NCBI GenBank assembly: GCA_936911875.1
Contig: CAKZGB010000017.1
Coordinates: 6,238 to 70,237, forward strand
Length of the DNA: 64,000 nt
From: an uncultured Lysobacteraceae bacterium
GTDB taxonomy: Bacteria; Pseudomonadota; Gammaproteobacteria; Xanthomonadales; Xanthomonadaceae
Direction of reading: 5' to 3'
A program made the position numbers and the translations under genes. The notes under the pieces were generated by a model. The model did not search any database, was not told where the DNA came from, and saw only the letters and a program-made list of their open reading frames with translations. Numbering within the stretch: position 1 is the stretch's first letter; every line of letters starts with the position of its first letter. Positions 24,186 through 33,219 of this stretch are shown here, piece after piece.

Positions 24186-24569
24186 GTGTACAACCCTTTG
24201 TCCGCAGGCCGCCGCCACGCCCGACACTCAGCCGGGTTCGGTCTGGTAGCCACGGTCCTGACGACGCTAGTGTTTTTTGCACTACAACATCGGTGGGATT
24301 CCGCGCTCGCAGCCTTGATGGGTGGGTTAGGTGTCGTTGCAGGCAGCTGGTTAGGTGCTCGTATCGCGCTCGGTGGTCAGGCTCGGGCCGCAGGTTTCGC
24401 ATTTATGCGGCTGCTGGTCGGGCTTGGTGTTAAGTGGTTGCTGGTAGTCGCTGCAATGATTTTTAGCGTTGCGCGCGGCTGGCCGCCACTACCTCTATTG
24501 ATTGCCGTTATCGTTGCCATCCTGGCACCGTTGGCGGCCGAACTTATTAACTTGCGCAATAAGGTGTGA
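24186..24569 (+). CDS. atpI: ATP synthase assembly protein AtpI
   Basis: A 127-residue membrane protein with about four hydrophobic segments, in the position of atpI at the head of the F1Fo operon. Sequence is poorly conserved in this family; identification rests on location, size and the GGLGVVAGSWLGARIAL segment typical of AtpI/UncI. AtpI is thought to help assemble the c-ring and is not essential in E. coli. The start is a GTG at 24186 with only a weak ribosome site, consistent with low expression. The atpB GTG follows 3 bases after its stop. Confidence 0.8.
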   Translation: MYNPLSAGRRHARHSAGFGLVATVLTTLVFFALQHRWDSALAALMGGLGVVAGSWLGARIALGGQARAAGFAFMRLLVGLGVKWLLVVAAMIFSVARGWPPLPLLIAVIVAILAPLAAELINLRNKV

Positions 24570-24572
24570 TTA

Positions 24573-25382
24573 GTGGCCGGCGGTCTTAACGAATACATCA
24601 AGCACCACTTGACCCATAACGTAACCGAGGTCAGTGGCCAACCGTTCCACCTCGATACTTGGGCAGTGTCGCTGGTTCTGGGTCTGATCTTTATCCTGTG
24701 GTTCGGCTTCTATGCGCGCAAGGCCACGGCAGGCGTGCCTTCCAAGGGTCAGGCCTTTGTTGAAATGGTGGTCGAATTTATCGATGGCCAGGTCAAAGAC
24801 ACGTTCCACGGGAACCGTAACTCGGTGACGCCGCTGGCACTGACCATCTTTATGTGGGTTGTGTTCATGAACACCATGGACTTGATCCCGCTTGATCTGC
24901 CGGGCACGCTGGTCACCGCCACCCAAGGTGCAGAAGCGGCTGAGCATTCGTTCTTCCGTCTGGTTCCCACGGCTGACCTCAACACCACGTTCGCTCTGTC
25001 GGTCGGCGTGTTCTTCATCCTGATCGGTCACGCCATCAGCGCCAAGGGCCTGGGGGGTTTCGGTAAGGAGCTGACCACTGCGCCGTTCCATGCGCACGGC
25101 TTCATGAAAATTCTGCTGATTCCGGTCAACCTGCTGATGAACATCATCGAATGGTTGGTCAAGCCGATTTCGCTGGCCATGCGGTTGTTCGGCAACATGT
25201 ACGGCGGCGAGCTGGTGTTTATGCTGATCGCCGGTCTGATGACCAGCTGGGCTACCTTTGTGCCGGGCGTCATCGCTAATGCGGCTTGGGGTATCTTCCA
25301 TATCCTGATCATCCTGCTGCAAGCCTTTATCTTCATGATCCTCACCGTCGTCTACATTGCCGGCGCCCGTGAGCATCACTAA
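24573..25382 (+). CDS. atpB: ATP synthase Fo subunit a
   Basis: The 269-residue stator subunit of Fo that forms the proton half-channels against the c-ring. The essential arginine lies in the conserved block LAMRLFGNMYGGEL (E. coli R210 region), and five to six membrane helices are visible. A GTG start with AAGGTG upstream was taken because family homology begins at once. It follows atpI by 3 bases; about 50 untranslated bases with a good ribosome site precede atpE, which fits the much higher c-subunit need. Confidence 0.97.
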   Translation: MAGGLNEYIKHHLTHNVTEVSGQPFHLDTWAVSLVLGLIFILWFGFYARKATAGVPSKGQAFVEMVVEFIDGQVKDTFHGNRNSVTPLALTIFMWVVFMNTMDLIPLDLPGTLVTATQGAEAAEHSFFRLVPTADLNTTFALSVGVFFILIGHAISAKGLGGFGKELTTAPFHAHGFMKILLIPVNLLMNIIEWLVKPISLAMRLFGNMYGGELVFMLIAGLMTSWATFVPGVIANAAWGIFHILIILLQAFIFMILTVVYIAGAREHH

Positions 25383-25435
25383 GTAGTTTTCGTTTCACCT
25401 TTCCCTTTGTTTTAAATCACCTCGGAGTTATCACC

Positions 25436-25744
25436 ATGGAATTCATCGCCAACGTTCAAAGCATGACCGCCATTGCCATCGGCATCATCATCGGCCTGGG
25501 CGCCCTGGGCGCTTGTTTGGGTATCGCCCTGATGGGCTCGAAGTTCCTTGAATCGGCTGCCCGTCAACCGGAACTGGTCCCGATGCTGCAAGGCCGTATG
25601 TTCCTGCTGGCCGGTCTGATCGACGCCGCCTTCATTATCGGTCTGGCCGTTGCTCTGTTCTTCGCCTTCGCCAACCCGCTGACCTCGAAGCTGGAAGGTG
25701 CCGCTGCTGAAGCTGCTCCGGCCGCTGCCGCTGCTGCTCACTAA
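25436..25744 (+). CDS. atpE: ATP synthase Fo subunit c
   Basis: The c-ring proteolipid: two helices around a polar loop (RQPELVPMLQGRM) with the proton-carrying carboxylate at D63 in LAGLIDAAFIIG. The sodium-binding glutamine/glutamate-serine pattern is absent, so H+ coupling is expected. At 102 residues it is about 20 longer than E. coli subunit c because of an Ala-rich C-terminal tail after KLEGAAAE. A strong ribosome site (CTCGGAG) precedes the ATG in a 53-base leader, fitting a subunit needed in many copies. Confidence 0.97.
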   Translation: MEFIANVQSMTAIAIGIIIGLGALGACLGIALMGSKFLESAARQPELVPMLQGRMFLLAGLIDAAFIIGLAVALFFAFANPLTSKLEGAAAEAAPAAAAAAH

Positions 25745-25781
25745 TCTGCACTCCCATTAAGCTTCTTAGAGAGGGCACGTC

Positions 25782-26255
25782 GTGAACCCCAGTCTCATGA
25801 CTTTCTTAGGCCAGCTGATTTCGTTCGTGATCCTGATTGTGTTCACGATGAAATTCATTTGGCCGCCGCTGATCGCTGCCATCGAGGCACGTCAGCAAAA
25901 AATCGCTGAGGGTTTGGCCGCCGCCGACAACAGCCAGAAGACGCTTGCTGCCGCTCAGGAAGCGGCAGAAGGCGAACTGAAGGCCGCGCGTGTCAAAGCC
26001 AACGAGATCATCGACCAAGCGCACCAGCGTGCAACGCAAATCCTGGAGCAAGCCAAGACCGAAGCGGTAGCCGAAGCCGGCCGCCAAAAGGAACTGGCCC
26101 AAACCGAGATCGACGCTGCTACGACGCGTGCCCGTGAGGAACTGCGTCAGCACGTTTCCGCTCTGGCCGTTTCCGGTGCCGAAAAGCTGCTGAAGAAGGA
26201 AATCGATGCTTCGACTCACAAGTCGCTGCTCGATGAACTGGCTGCTCAGTTGTAA
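25782..26255 (+). CDS. atpF: ATP synthase Fo subunit b
   Basis: A 157-residue peripheral-stalk subunit: one N-terminal membrane helix (about residues 5-25, FLGQLISFVILIVF) and a long charged, Ala-rich helix that dimerises and contacts delta. Length equals the E. coli subunit. The start is GTG 25782 with GAGAGG upstream; the in-frame ATG five codons later would cut the membrane anchor. Located between atpE and atpH in the normal order. Confidence 0.97.
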   Translation: MNPSLMTFLGQLISFVILIVFTMKFIWPPLIAAIEARQQKIAEGLAAADNSQKTLAAAQEAAEGELKAARVKANEIIDQAHQRATQILEQAKTEAVAEAGRQKELAQTEIDAATTRAREELRQHVSALAVSGAEKLLKKEIDASTHKSLLDELAAQL

Positions 26256-26274
26256 TTGAAGGACGCTTAAAGAA

Positions 26275-26802
26275 ATGAGCGAAGCTCTCACCCTTGCACG
26301 ACCCTACGCACGCGCCGCTTTTGCGGCCGCCAGTGAACGCAATGCCACGGCCCAATGGTCCAAGGCACTGACGTTCGCGGCGCAGGTGGCGGCACAGCCC
26401 GAAGCCAAGGCAGTTCTCGGTCACCCCTTGCTCAGCACCGGCGATGCCGTCGGTCTGCTGGTGATGGACGGTGCCGATGAAACGCTGACGCGCTTCCTGT
26501 CCACCCTGGCGGAAAACCGCCGTCTTCCGTTGCTGCCGGAAATTGCCGGCATGTTTGAACAGCTGCGCAACGAGGCGGATCAGGTCGTGAAAGCCAAGGT
26601 CACAACCGCGACGCCGGCCAGTGACTCCGAGCTGGCTGCGATCCGTGAGGCGCTCAAGCGCCGATTCGGTCGTGAAGTCGAGATTGAACCGCAGGTCGAC
26701 GAATCGTTGATCGGCGGCGCCATCATCGATGCCGGCCACGTCGTGATCGACGGCTCCATCAAGGGCAAGCTCGCCTCGCTTCAGAACGCGATCGGCCATT
26801 AA
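26275..26802 (+). CDS. atpH: ATP synthase F1 subunit delta
   Basis: A 175-residue stator subunit that ties the b-dimer to the top of the alpha3-beta3 hexamer. The N-terminal helical domain begins LARPYARAAF, a family hallmark, and the C-terminal domain ends DESLIGGAIIDAGHVVIDGSI, the well-conserved OSCP/delta signature. Standard length and position. Confidence 0.97.
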   Translation: MSEALTLARPYARAAFAAASERNATAQWSKALTFAAQVAAQPEAKAVLGHPLLSTGDAVGLLVMDGADETLTRFLSTLAENRRLPLLPEIAGMFEQLRNEADQVVKAKVTTATPASDSELAAIREALKRRFGREVEIEPQVDESLIGGAIIDAGHVVIDGSIKGKLASLQNAIGH

Positions 26803-26826
26803 GCCAACATTTTTCAGGGAACTCCC

Positions 26827-28374
26827 ATGCAAACCACGTTGAACCCGTCTGAAATCAGCGAGCTGATCAAGACCCGTATCGAGAACGTCAAGCTCGGCGC
26901 GGAAGCACGCAACGAAGGCACGATCACTTCCGTCTCCGACGGTATCGTCCGCATCCACGGCCTGGCCGATGTCATGCAAGGCGAAATGATCGAACTGCCG
27001 AACAACACCTTCGCCTTGGCGCTGAACCTGGAGCGTGACTCCGTCGGTGCCGTGGTCCTGGGTGACTACGAACACCTGCGCGAAGGCAATGTCGCCAAGA
27101 CCACCGGCCGCATTCTCGAAGTGCCGGTCGGCCGCGAACTGCTGGGCCGCGTTGTCAACGCTCTCGGTGAGCCGATCGACGGCAAGGGCCCGCTGGGCAC
27201 TTCGCAAAGCGCTCCGGTTGAACGCGTCGCCCCCGGCGTGATCTGGCGTAAGTCGGTCGACCAACCGGTGCAAACCGGTTACAAGTCGGTTGACTCCATG
27301 ATTCCGATCGGTCGCGGCCAACGCGAACTGGTCATCGGTGACCGCCAGACCGGTAAGACGGCTATGGCCATCGACGCCGTGATCAACCAAAAGGGCACCG
27401 GCATCAAGTGCGTCTACGTTGCCATCGGTCAGAAAGCTTCGACGGTCGCCAACATCGTCCGCAAGCTCGAAGAGAACGGCGCTATGGATCACACCATCGT
27501 CGTCGCCGCTACGGCTTCCGAATCGGCTGCGATGCAGTACATCTCGGCTTACTCGGGCTGCACCATGGGTGAATACTTCATGGACCGCGGTGAAGATGCG
27601 CTGATCGTGTACGACGATCTGTCCAAGCAAGCAGTTGCTTACCGTCAGATCTCGCTGCTCCTGAAGCGTCCGCCGGGCCGCGAAGCGTATCCGGGTGACG
27701 TGTTCTATCTGCACAGCCGCTTGCTGGAACGTGCTGCTCGCGTCTCCGAAGAGTACGTCGAGAAGTTCACCAACGGTGAAGTGACCGGCAAGACCGGTTC
27801 GCTGACCGCGCTGCCGATCATTGAAACGCAAGCCGGCGACGTCTCGGCCTTCGTGCCGACCAACGTGATCTCGATCACCGACGGCCAGATCTTCCTGGAA
27901 ACCGACTTGTTCAACGCCGGTATCCGCCCCGCTGTCAACGCCGGTATCTCGGTGTCGCGCGTCGGTGGTGCTGCTCAGACCAAGATCATTAAGAAGCTGT
28001 CCGGCGGTATCCGTATCGCCCTGGCTCAGTACCGTGAACTGGCGGCCTTCGCACAGTTTGCTTCTGACCTTGACGAAGCGACCCGTAAGCAGCTCGAACG
28101 CGGTCAACGTGTCACCGAACTGATGAAGCAAAAGCAATACGCTCCGATGTCGATTGCCAAGCAAGCTCTGTCGATCTATGCCGTGAACGAGGGTTACCTC
28201 GACGACGTGCCGGTCAACAAGCTGCTCGCTTTCGAAGAAGGTCTGCATGCTCACTTCGACAACACCAAGGGCCAACTGATCGAAGAGATCAACGGCACCG
28301 GCAACTGGAACGACGATATCGAAAATGCCTTCAAGGCAGGTATCGCCGAGTTCAAGTCGACGGGCACTTGGTAA
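26827..28374 (+). CDS. atpA: ATP synthase F1 subunit alpha
   Basis: The 515-residue non-catalytic nucleotide-binding subunit. The P-loop GDRQTGKT is at about residues 169-176, followed by the EYFMDRGEDALIVYDDLSKQA Walker B region split by the usual spacing, and the arginine-finger block SVSRVGGAAQTK near residue 372. Codon use is strongly biased towards C- and G-ending codons, as for highly expressed genes. A clear AGGGAA ribosome site precedes the ATG. No internal anomaly was seen. Confidence 0.99.
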   Translation: MQTTLNPSEISELIKTRIENVKLGAEARNEGTITSVSDGIVRIHGLADVMQGEMIELPNNTFALALNLERDSVGAVVLGDYEHLREGNVAKTTGRILEVPVGRELLGRVVNALGEPIDGKGPLGTSQSAPVERVAPGVIWRKSVDQPVQTGYKSVDSMIPIGRGQRELVIGDRQTGKTAMAIDAVINQKGTGIKCVYVAIGQKASTVANIVRKLEENGAMDHTIVVAATASESAAMQYISAYSGCTMGEYFMDRGEDALIVYDDLSKQAVAYRQISLLLKRPPGREAYPGDVFYLHSRLLERAARVSEEYVEKFTNGEVTGKTGSLTALPIIETQAGDVSAFVPTNVISITDGQIFLETDLFNAGIRPAVNAGISVSRVGGAAQTKIIKKLSGGIRIALAQYRELAAFAQFASDLDEATRKQLERGQRVTELMKQKQYAPMSIAKQALSIYAVNEGYLDDVPVNKLLAFEEGLHAHFDNTKGQLIEEINGTGNWNDDIENAFKAGIAEFKSTGTW

Positions 28375-28395
28375 TTTCGGAGACGGACTGAGACT

Positions 28396-29259
28396 ATGGC
28401 AGGCGGCCGCGAAATCAAGTCGAAGATCAAGAGCGTGCAAAACACCCGCAAGGTGACGCGCGCGCTCGAGATGGTCTCGGCTTCCAAGATCCGCAAGGCG
28501 CAGGACCGGATGAAAGTATCCCGTCCGTATGCCCGCGTGATGAAGCAGGTGATCGGTCACCTGGCCCAGGCCAGCACCGATTACCGTCACCCGTACATGG
28601 TGGAACGTAGCGACGTGAAACGCGTTGCGTACGTCATCGTGTCGTCGGACCGCGGCCTGGCCGGCGGTCTGAACAACAACATGTTCCGCAAGCTCGTCAC
28701 CGAGTTCCGCCAATGGCAGAGCAAGGGCGTCGAGGTGGACGTGGTGACCATCGGCACCAAGGCGTCGGTGTTCTTCCGCCGTCTGGATGTCAATATCATC
28801 GCTTCGGTCACGCACCTTGGCGACGCGCCGCATCTGGAACAGCTGATCGGTGTGATCGGTGTGGCTCTCGATGGCTATCGCGCCGGCACCATTGACCGCG
28901 TGTTCGTCTGCTACAACGATTTCGTCAACACGATGACGCAGAAGCCGGTGACGGAGCAGCTGCTCCCGCTGCCGGCCTCGGACGCGCCCATCGCCAAGCA
29001 CGACTGGGATTACATTTACGAACCGAGCGCCCCTGAAGTGCTCGATCACGTACTGACCCGCTACATCGAGTCGCTGGTCTACCAGGCCGTGCTGGAAAAC
29101 GTCGCCTCCGAGCATGCCGCGCGCATGGTCGCCATGAAGGCCGCATCGGATAACGCTACCAAGCTGATCGATACTCTGAACCTGGTGTACAACAAGGCCC
29201 GTCAGGCCGCTATTACCCAGGAAATTTCGGAAATCGTCGGCGGCGCGTCCGCGGTCTAA
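28396..29259 (+). CDS. atpG: ATP synthase F1 subunit gamma
   Basis: The 287-residue rotor shaft. The N-terminal coiled-coil helix carries the family start GREIKSKIKSVQNTRKVTRAL, one lysine-rich face of which lies in the hexamer cavity, and the C-terminal helix contains AARMVAMKAASDNA and LVYNKARQAAITQEI. Length and order are normal. Confidence 0.98.
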   Translation: MAGGREIKSKIKSVQNTRKVTRALEMVSASKIRKAQDRMKVSRPYARVMKQVIGHLAQASTDYRHPYMVERSDVKRVAYVIVSSDRGLAGGLNNNMFRKLVTEFRQWQSKGVEVDVVTIGTKASVFFRRLDVNIIASVTHLGDAPHLEQLIGVIGVALDGYRAGTIDRVFVCYNDFVNTMTQKPVTEQLLPLPASDAPIAKHDWDYIYEPSAPEVLDHVLTRYIESLVYQAVLENVASEHAARMVAMKAASDNATKLIDTLNLVYNKARQAAITQEISEIVGGASAV

Positions 29260-29283
29260 GCATTTAATTTAGGAACTTAAGAC

Positions 29284-30705
29284 ATGAACAACGCCAACGC
29301 ACAAGGCAAGATTGTCCAAATCATCGGCGCCGTGGTCGACGTCGAATTCCCGCGTGACAGCGTGCCCAAGGTGTACGACGCCCTCAAGGTCGAAGGCACT
29401 GCCATCACTCTCGAAGTTCAGCAACAGCTGGGCGACGGCGTGGTCCGCGCAATCGCACTGGGTTCGACCGACGGTCTGAAGCGTAACCTCGTTGCCGTCA
29501 ACACCGACCGCGCCATCTCGGTGCCGGTTGGCGCCGGTACGCTGGGCCGCATCATGGACGTGCTGGGCAACCCGATCGACGAAGCCGGTCCGGTCGCACA
29601 CAACGACACCTGGGAAATTCACCGTTCGGCTCCTTCGTACGAAGACCAAGCCTCGACCACCGAACTGCTGGAAACCGGCATCAAGGTTATCGATCTGATG
29701 TGCCCGTTCGCCAAGGGCGGTAAGGTCGGCCTGTTCGGCGGTGCCGGCGTGGGCAAGACCGTGAACATGATGGAACTCATCAACAACATCGCTAAGGCAC
29801 ACAGCGGTCTGTCCGTGTTTGCCGGCGTGGGTGAGCGTACTCGTGAAGGTAACGACTTCTACCACGAAATGAAGGACTCCAACGTCCTTGATAAGGTGGC
29901 AATGGTCTACGGCCAAATGAATGAGCCGCCAGGTAACCGTCTGCGCGTCGCGCTGACCGGTCTGACCATGGCCGAATACTTCCGTGACGAAAAGGACGCC
30001 GCTACCGGTAAGGGTAAGGACGTGCTGCTGTTCGTGGACAACATCTACCGCTACACGCTGGCCGGTACCGAAGTGTCGGCTCTGCTGGGCCGTATGCCGT
30101 CCGCCGTGGGTTACCAGCCGACTCTGGCCGAAGAAATGGGCGTTCTGCAAGAGCGCATCACCTCGACCAAGTCCGGTTCGATCACCTCGATCCAAGCCGT
30201 CTACGTTCCCGCCGACGACTTGACCGACCCGTCGCCTGCAACCACCTTCGCCCACTTGGACTCGACCGTTACGCTGTCGCGTAACATCGCATCGCTGGGT
30301 ATCTATCCGGCCGTCGATCCGCTCGATTCGACCTCGCGTCAGATGGATCCGAACGTGATCGGTGCCGAACACTACGACACCGCGCAACGCGTGCAGCAAA
30401 CGCTGCAGAAGTACAAGGAACTGAAGGACATCATCGCCATCCTCGGTATGGACGAACTGTCTGAAGACGACAAGCTGGCCGTTTCGCGCGCCCGTAAGAT
30501 TGAACGTTTCTTCTCGCAGCCGTTCCACGTGGCCGAAGTGTTCACCGGTTCGCCGGGCAAGTACGTTTCGCTCAAGGAAACCATCCGTGGCTTCAAGGGC
30601 ATCGTCGATGGCGAATACGACCATCTGCCGGAACAGGCGTTCTACATGGTCGGCGGCATCGAAGAAGCCGTTGAAAAGGCCAACAAGATGAACGCGGCGG
30701 CCTGA
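29284..30705 (+). CDS. atpD: ATP synthase F1 subunit beta
   Basis: The 473-residue catalytic subunit. The P-loop GGAGVGKT is at about residues 152-159, with the catalytic glutamate in GVGERTREGND and the DELSEED loop (DELSEDDKL) intact. It is about 13 residues longer than the E. coli protein, mostly in the N-terminal half. The ATG of atpC lies 4 bases after its stop. Confidence 0.99.
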   Translation: MNNANAQGKIVQIIGAVVDVEFPRDSVPKVYDALKVEGTAITLEVQQQLGDGVVRAIALGSTDGLKRNLVAVNTDRAISVPVGAGTLGRIMDVLGNPIDEAGPVAHNDTWEIHRSAPSYEDQASTTELLETGIKVIDLMCPFAKGGKVGLFGGAGVGKTVNMMELINNIAKAHSGLSVFAGVGERTREGNDFYHEMKDSNVLDKVAMVYGQMNEPPGNRLRVALTGLTMAEYFRDEKDAATGKGKDVLLFVDNIYRYTLAGTEVSALLGRMPSAVGYQPTLAEEMGVLQERITSTKSGSITSIQAVYVPADDLTDPSPATTFAHLDSTVTLSRNIASLGIYPAVDPLDSTSRQMDPNVIGAEHYDTAQRVQQTLQKYKELKDIIAILGMDELSEDDKLAVSRARKIERFFSQPFHVAEVFTGSPGKYVSLKETIRGFKGIVDGEYDHLPEQAFYMVGGIEEAVEKANKMNAAA

Positions 30706-30709
30706 TCCC

Positions 30710-31132
30710 ATGAGCACGATCCGCTGCGACATCGTTAGCGCCGAAGAGGAAATCTTCCACGGCGACGCCACGCTGGTTGTGGCAACGGGCGTCTTGGGTG
30801 AGCTGGGTATTGCACCCAAACACGCACCGCTGATTACGCGTCTGAAGCCGGGCAAGGTCGTTGTGACCTTGCCGAACGGCGAACATCTGGACTTTGCCAT
30901 TTCGGGCGGCATCCTTGAGGTGCAACCCGAGGTGGTCACGGTCCTGGCCGACACCGCCGTTCGTGCGCAGGACATCGACGAAGCGTCGGTGCGTGCCGCC
31001 AAGGAAGAAGCCGAGCGCATCCTGGCATCCAAGGATCCCAAGATGTCGCTGGAGCAGGCGCAAACTCAGCTTGCCATGTCTCTGGCGCAGCTTTCCGCTC
31101 TCGAGCGGCTGCGCAAGACGCTCAAGCACTGA
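30710..31132 (+). CDS. atpC: ATP synthase F1 subunit epsilon
   Basis: The 140-residue epsilon subunit: an N-terminal beta-sandwich (IVSAEEEIFHGDA, GELGIAPKHAPLIT) and a C-terminal two-helix domain that can inhibit ATP hydrolysis. Last gene of the operon. No ordinary terminator follows; instead a 125-base palindromic repeat element begins 9 bases after the stop and could end transcription from both sides. Confidence 0.97.
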   Translation: MSTIRCDIVSAEEEIFHGDATLVVATGVLGELGIAPKHAPLITRLKPGKVVVTLPNGEHLDFAISGGILEVQPEVVTVLADTAVRAQDIDEASVRAAKEEAERILASKDPKMSLEQAQTQLAMSLAQLSALERLRKTLKH

Positions 31133-31140
31133 GTTTGAGA

Positions 31141-31265
31141 AGAAATGGGGACGGAGGCAATTAATTTTTCTTAACAATTGGCACGGTTGCCGCGGCGCGT
31201 AGCGCCGGCTTTAACCGACTGCCGGCAATTGTTAAGAAAAATTAATTGCCTCCGTCCCCATTTCT
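31141..31265. mobile_element. MITE/REP-like palindromic element with 40-bp perfect arms
   Basis: Arms 31141-31180 and 31226-31265 are perfect reverse complements over 40 bases; they begin AGAAATGGGGACGGAGGCAA. The 45-base centre holds a smaller hairpin CGGCGC / GCGCCG around GTA and an outer CGGTT / AACCG pair. It carries no gene. It fills the gap between atpC and the convergent DUF885 gene almost exactly (8 and 1 free bases). The arm shares 26 of 32 aligned bases with the repeat unit at 41481-41512. Such elements are often moved by REP-associated IS200-like transposases, none of which is in the window. Confidence 0.85.
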
Positions 31266-31266
31266 A

Positions 31267-33102
31267 TTACCTCGCGAACTGCTCGTCCACGGCTTGCTTC
31301 AGCAGTGCAGGGGGCAACATGCCCTGGTCGAGAATGAAGTTGTTGAACGCGAACCGGTCGAACTTGCGACCCATCTTGACCTCGGTATCCATGCGCAACT
31401 GCATCAGACGCTGATACCCGTAGAAGTACGAACCGGCCTGGCCCGGTGAATTGAACATGTAGCGGTCGAGCTCCTGCTTGGCCATCGCCGGCGACAGACC
31501 GACATCCTGCTCCAGAATCTCACCCGCACGCGCACGATCGGTCAGCCCCAGATTGAGCATCGGATCCAGGATCGCCCGCGCCGCACGCATCAGACGGAAC
31601 TGCAGCGCAAACAGCTGCCCGTCGAGCGGTTCGTAAGGAACCATTTCGGCTTCGGCGTAGAGAGCCCAGCCTTCGACATTGACGCTATTGAACGCAAACA
31701 TGGAGCGCGCCATTGAGACGCCTTTCTCCAGCATGCGCGTGAACTGCAGCTCGTGGCCCGGACGGCCTTCGTGAGCGGACAGCGTCCAACGCACGGATTC
31801 ATTGTTGAAGTCATCGTAGGTCAGCGATTTGCCGTCGGCACCCTTGACCGTCATCGGCAGCACGAACTGACCTTGCTGACCGGTGTTGCCAATCATCGGT
31901 GCCGGCAGGAAGTGCGGTGCGGGCTGTGCAGCGGACTCGGCTTCGGAGCCCAGGCGCATCACCATCGGGCGTTGCGGCACATCGACGATGCGCTCACGGC
32001 GAATGATCGGGTCGATCTGATCAATCACAGTGCGATACGACGACTCGAGCTTGTCGTTCGGAATCGTCTTGGATTTCAGCGCTTTCAGCACCGCGACGTA
32101 GTCGGACGGATCCTTGATGTTCTTCAGGCCCTTTTCCTTGGCTACCAACGGTGCGAGCTGACGCATCGCGGCGCGCGTTTCCATGAACTGCGTTTCGGCG
32201 CGGGCGATCAGTTCTTCCGGACTGATATCAATGCCCTTCTGACGCAGCGAGTATGCATAGACCTCGGCGGGTAGGCGAGCGTCAGGGCGTGCCTTCGGCA
32301 GCACCTCTGTGCGCGTCCATTGCGCGTAATCAGTCATCTGCGTTTTCAGCGCGGCGAGAGCAGGGCCGGCATCAGTGAACTTGTATTTCTCAAACAACTT
32401 GCCGATGCCAGCGATGTACGTATCGGTCTTGGCCAATGCATCCTCGACTTCCATTTTCGAAGGCATGACCACATTCGGACGCTGCACGCTCTCTGCGTAA
32501 CGGTCCTTGGCGAGTTGCGTCAAAGGCGTGCTGCCGGGCACCAGGCCCAGATAATTCTTAAGACGCGTCAGTGCAAACGGACGACGCTCGGCTTGCACCT
32601 GATCCGACAGCAGACCCTGCACACCACCGAACACGGCGCCCGGCACATCGATCCAGGTCACCAGATTGCGTTGGCTGATCGCAATGCCATCGATACTTTC
32701 TTTGGCCTGATTGATCATGATCTGCAGATCCTGACGCACGTTCGGATCGCGCTCGACCTGCAGCTTTTCGTTGAGTTGTGCGATGGCCTCCTCAAGCGCC
32801 TGAGTCTGCCGCTGCTCGAGATTCGGGCCGAGATCAAAGACCTTGTCGTCGTAACCGGGGATGCCGAAGAAGCTCGCGGATTCGGGCGAGAACTGCACTT
32901 GCGCCTTGAGCAGAATCTGCGCGAACTCGTTACTGCGTTGGACCCAGGCCGGCGTGGCCGGTGCTTTCGAAGGCGCAGCGGTTGCTGGAGATGATGTTGC
33001 GGCCTGTGCGACCGACAACGGAGTCACCGTGGCTGCGCCAAGCGACAGGGCAATGGCCAGCGCCAGTGCAGCAGGATGAGCGGTCAACGATTGACGGGAC
33101 AT
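31267..33102 (-). CDS. DUF885 family secreted protein, probable metallopeptidase
   Basis: A 611-residue protein with a signal peptide (hydrophobic core ALALAIALSLGAA, cleavage likely after VAQA near residue 34) and an Ala/Pro/Ser-rich stretch before the DUF885 domain. The family motif HEGRPGH near residue 443, with a downstream glutamate in NVEGWALYAEAEM, looks like a gluzincin-type zinc site. The family is annotated as uncharacterised; peptidase or carboxypeptidase-like activity in the periplasm is inferred. It is convergent with the atp operon, the repeat element lying between them. Confidence 0.88.
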   Translation of the reverse strand: MSRQSLTAHPAALALAIALSLGAATVTPLSVAQAATSSPATAAPSKAPATPAWVQRSNEFAQILLKAQVQFSPESASFFGIPGYDDKVFDLGPNLEQRQTQALEEAIAQLNEKLQVERDPNVRQDLQIMINQAKESIDGIAISQRNLVTWIDVPGAVFGGVQGLLSDQVQAERRPFALTRLKNYLGLVPGSTPLTQLAKDRYAESVQRPNVVMPSKMEVEDALAKTDTYIAGIGKLFEKYKFTDAGPALAALKTQMTDYAQWTRTEVLPKARPDARLPAEVYAYSLRQKGIDISPEELIARAETQFMETRAAMRQLAPLVAKEKGLKNIKDPSDYVAVLKALKSKTIPNDKLESSYRTVIDQIDPIIRRERIVDVPQRPMVMRLGSEAESAAQPAPHFLPAPMIGNTGQQGQFVLPMTVKGADGKSLTYDDFNNESVRWTLSAHEGRPGHELQFTRMLEKGVSMARSMFAFNSVNVEGWALYAEAEMVPYEPLDGQLFALQFRLMRAARAILDPMLNLGLTDRARAGEILEQDVGLSPAMAKQELDRYMFNSPGQAGSYFYGYQRLMQLRMDTEVKMGRKFDRFAFNNFILDQGMLPPALLKQAVDEQFAR

Positions 33103-33219
33103 GGCAACATCTCAAAGAGGGGAATTCCTTCGAGTATCCGCCCGTTACCGGCGGCCGACCATGTGCCGAAAGTCAGCGGCTGAAAATAAAGGGTCGGATG
33201 TGCCTTCGAACCGGGAACG

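Noticed and set aside
26119..29115. A 998-codon open frame on the minus strand across the atpF-atpG genes
   Set aside because: It is antisense to four certain atp genes, has no ribosome site or recognisable domain, and such long antisense frames follow from the strong GC codon bias of highly expressed genes.
29269..31041. A 590-codon minus-strand open frame opposite atpD and atpC
   Set aside because: Antisense to certain genes, low-complexity His/Asp/Arg-rich translation, no family features.
31181..31225. The centre of the palindromic element considered as a tRNA or toxin-antitoxin remnant
   Set aside because: It is 45 bases, mainly one small hairpin, with no anticodon arm, conserved T-loop or coding potential.
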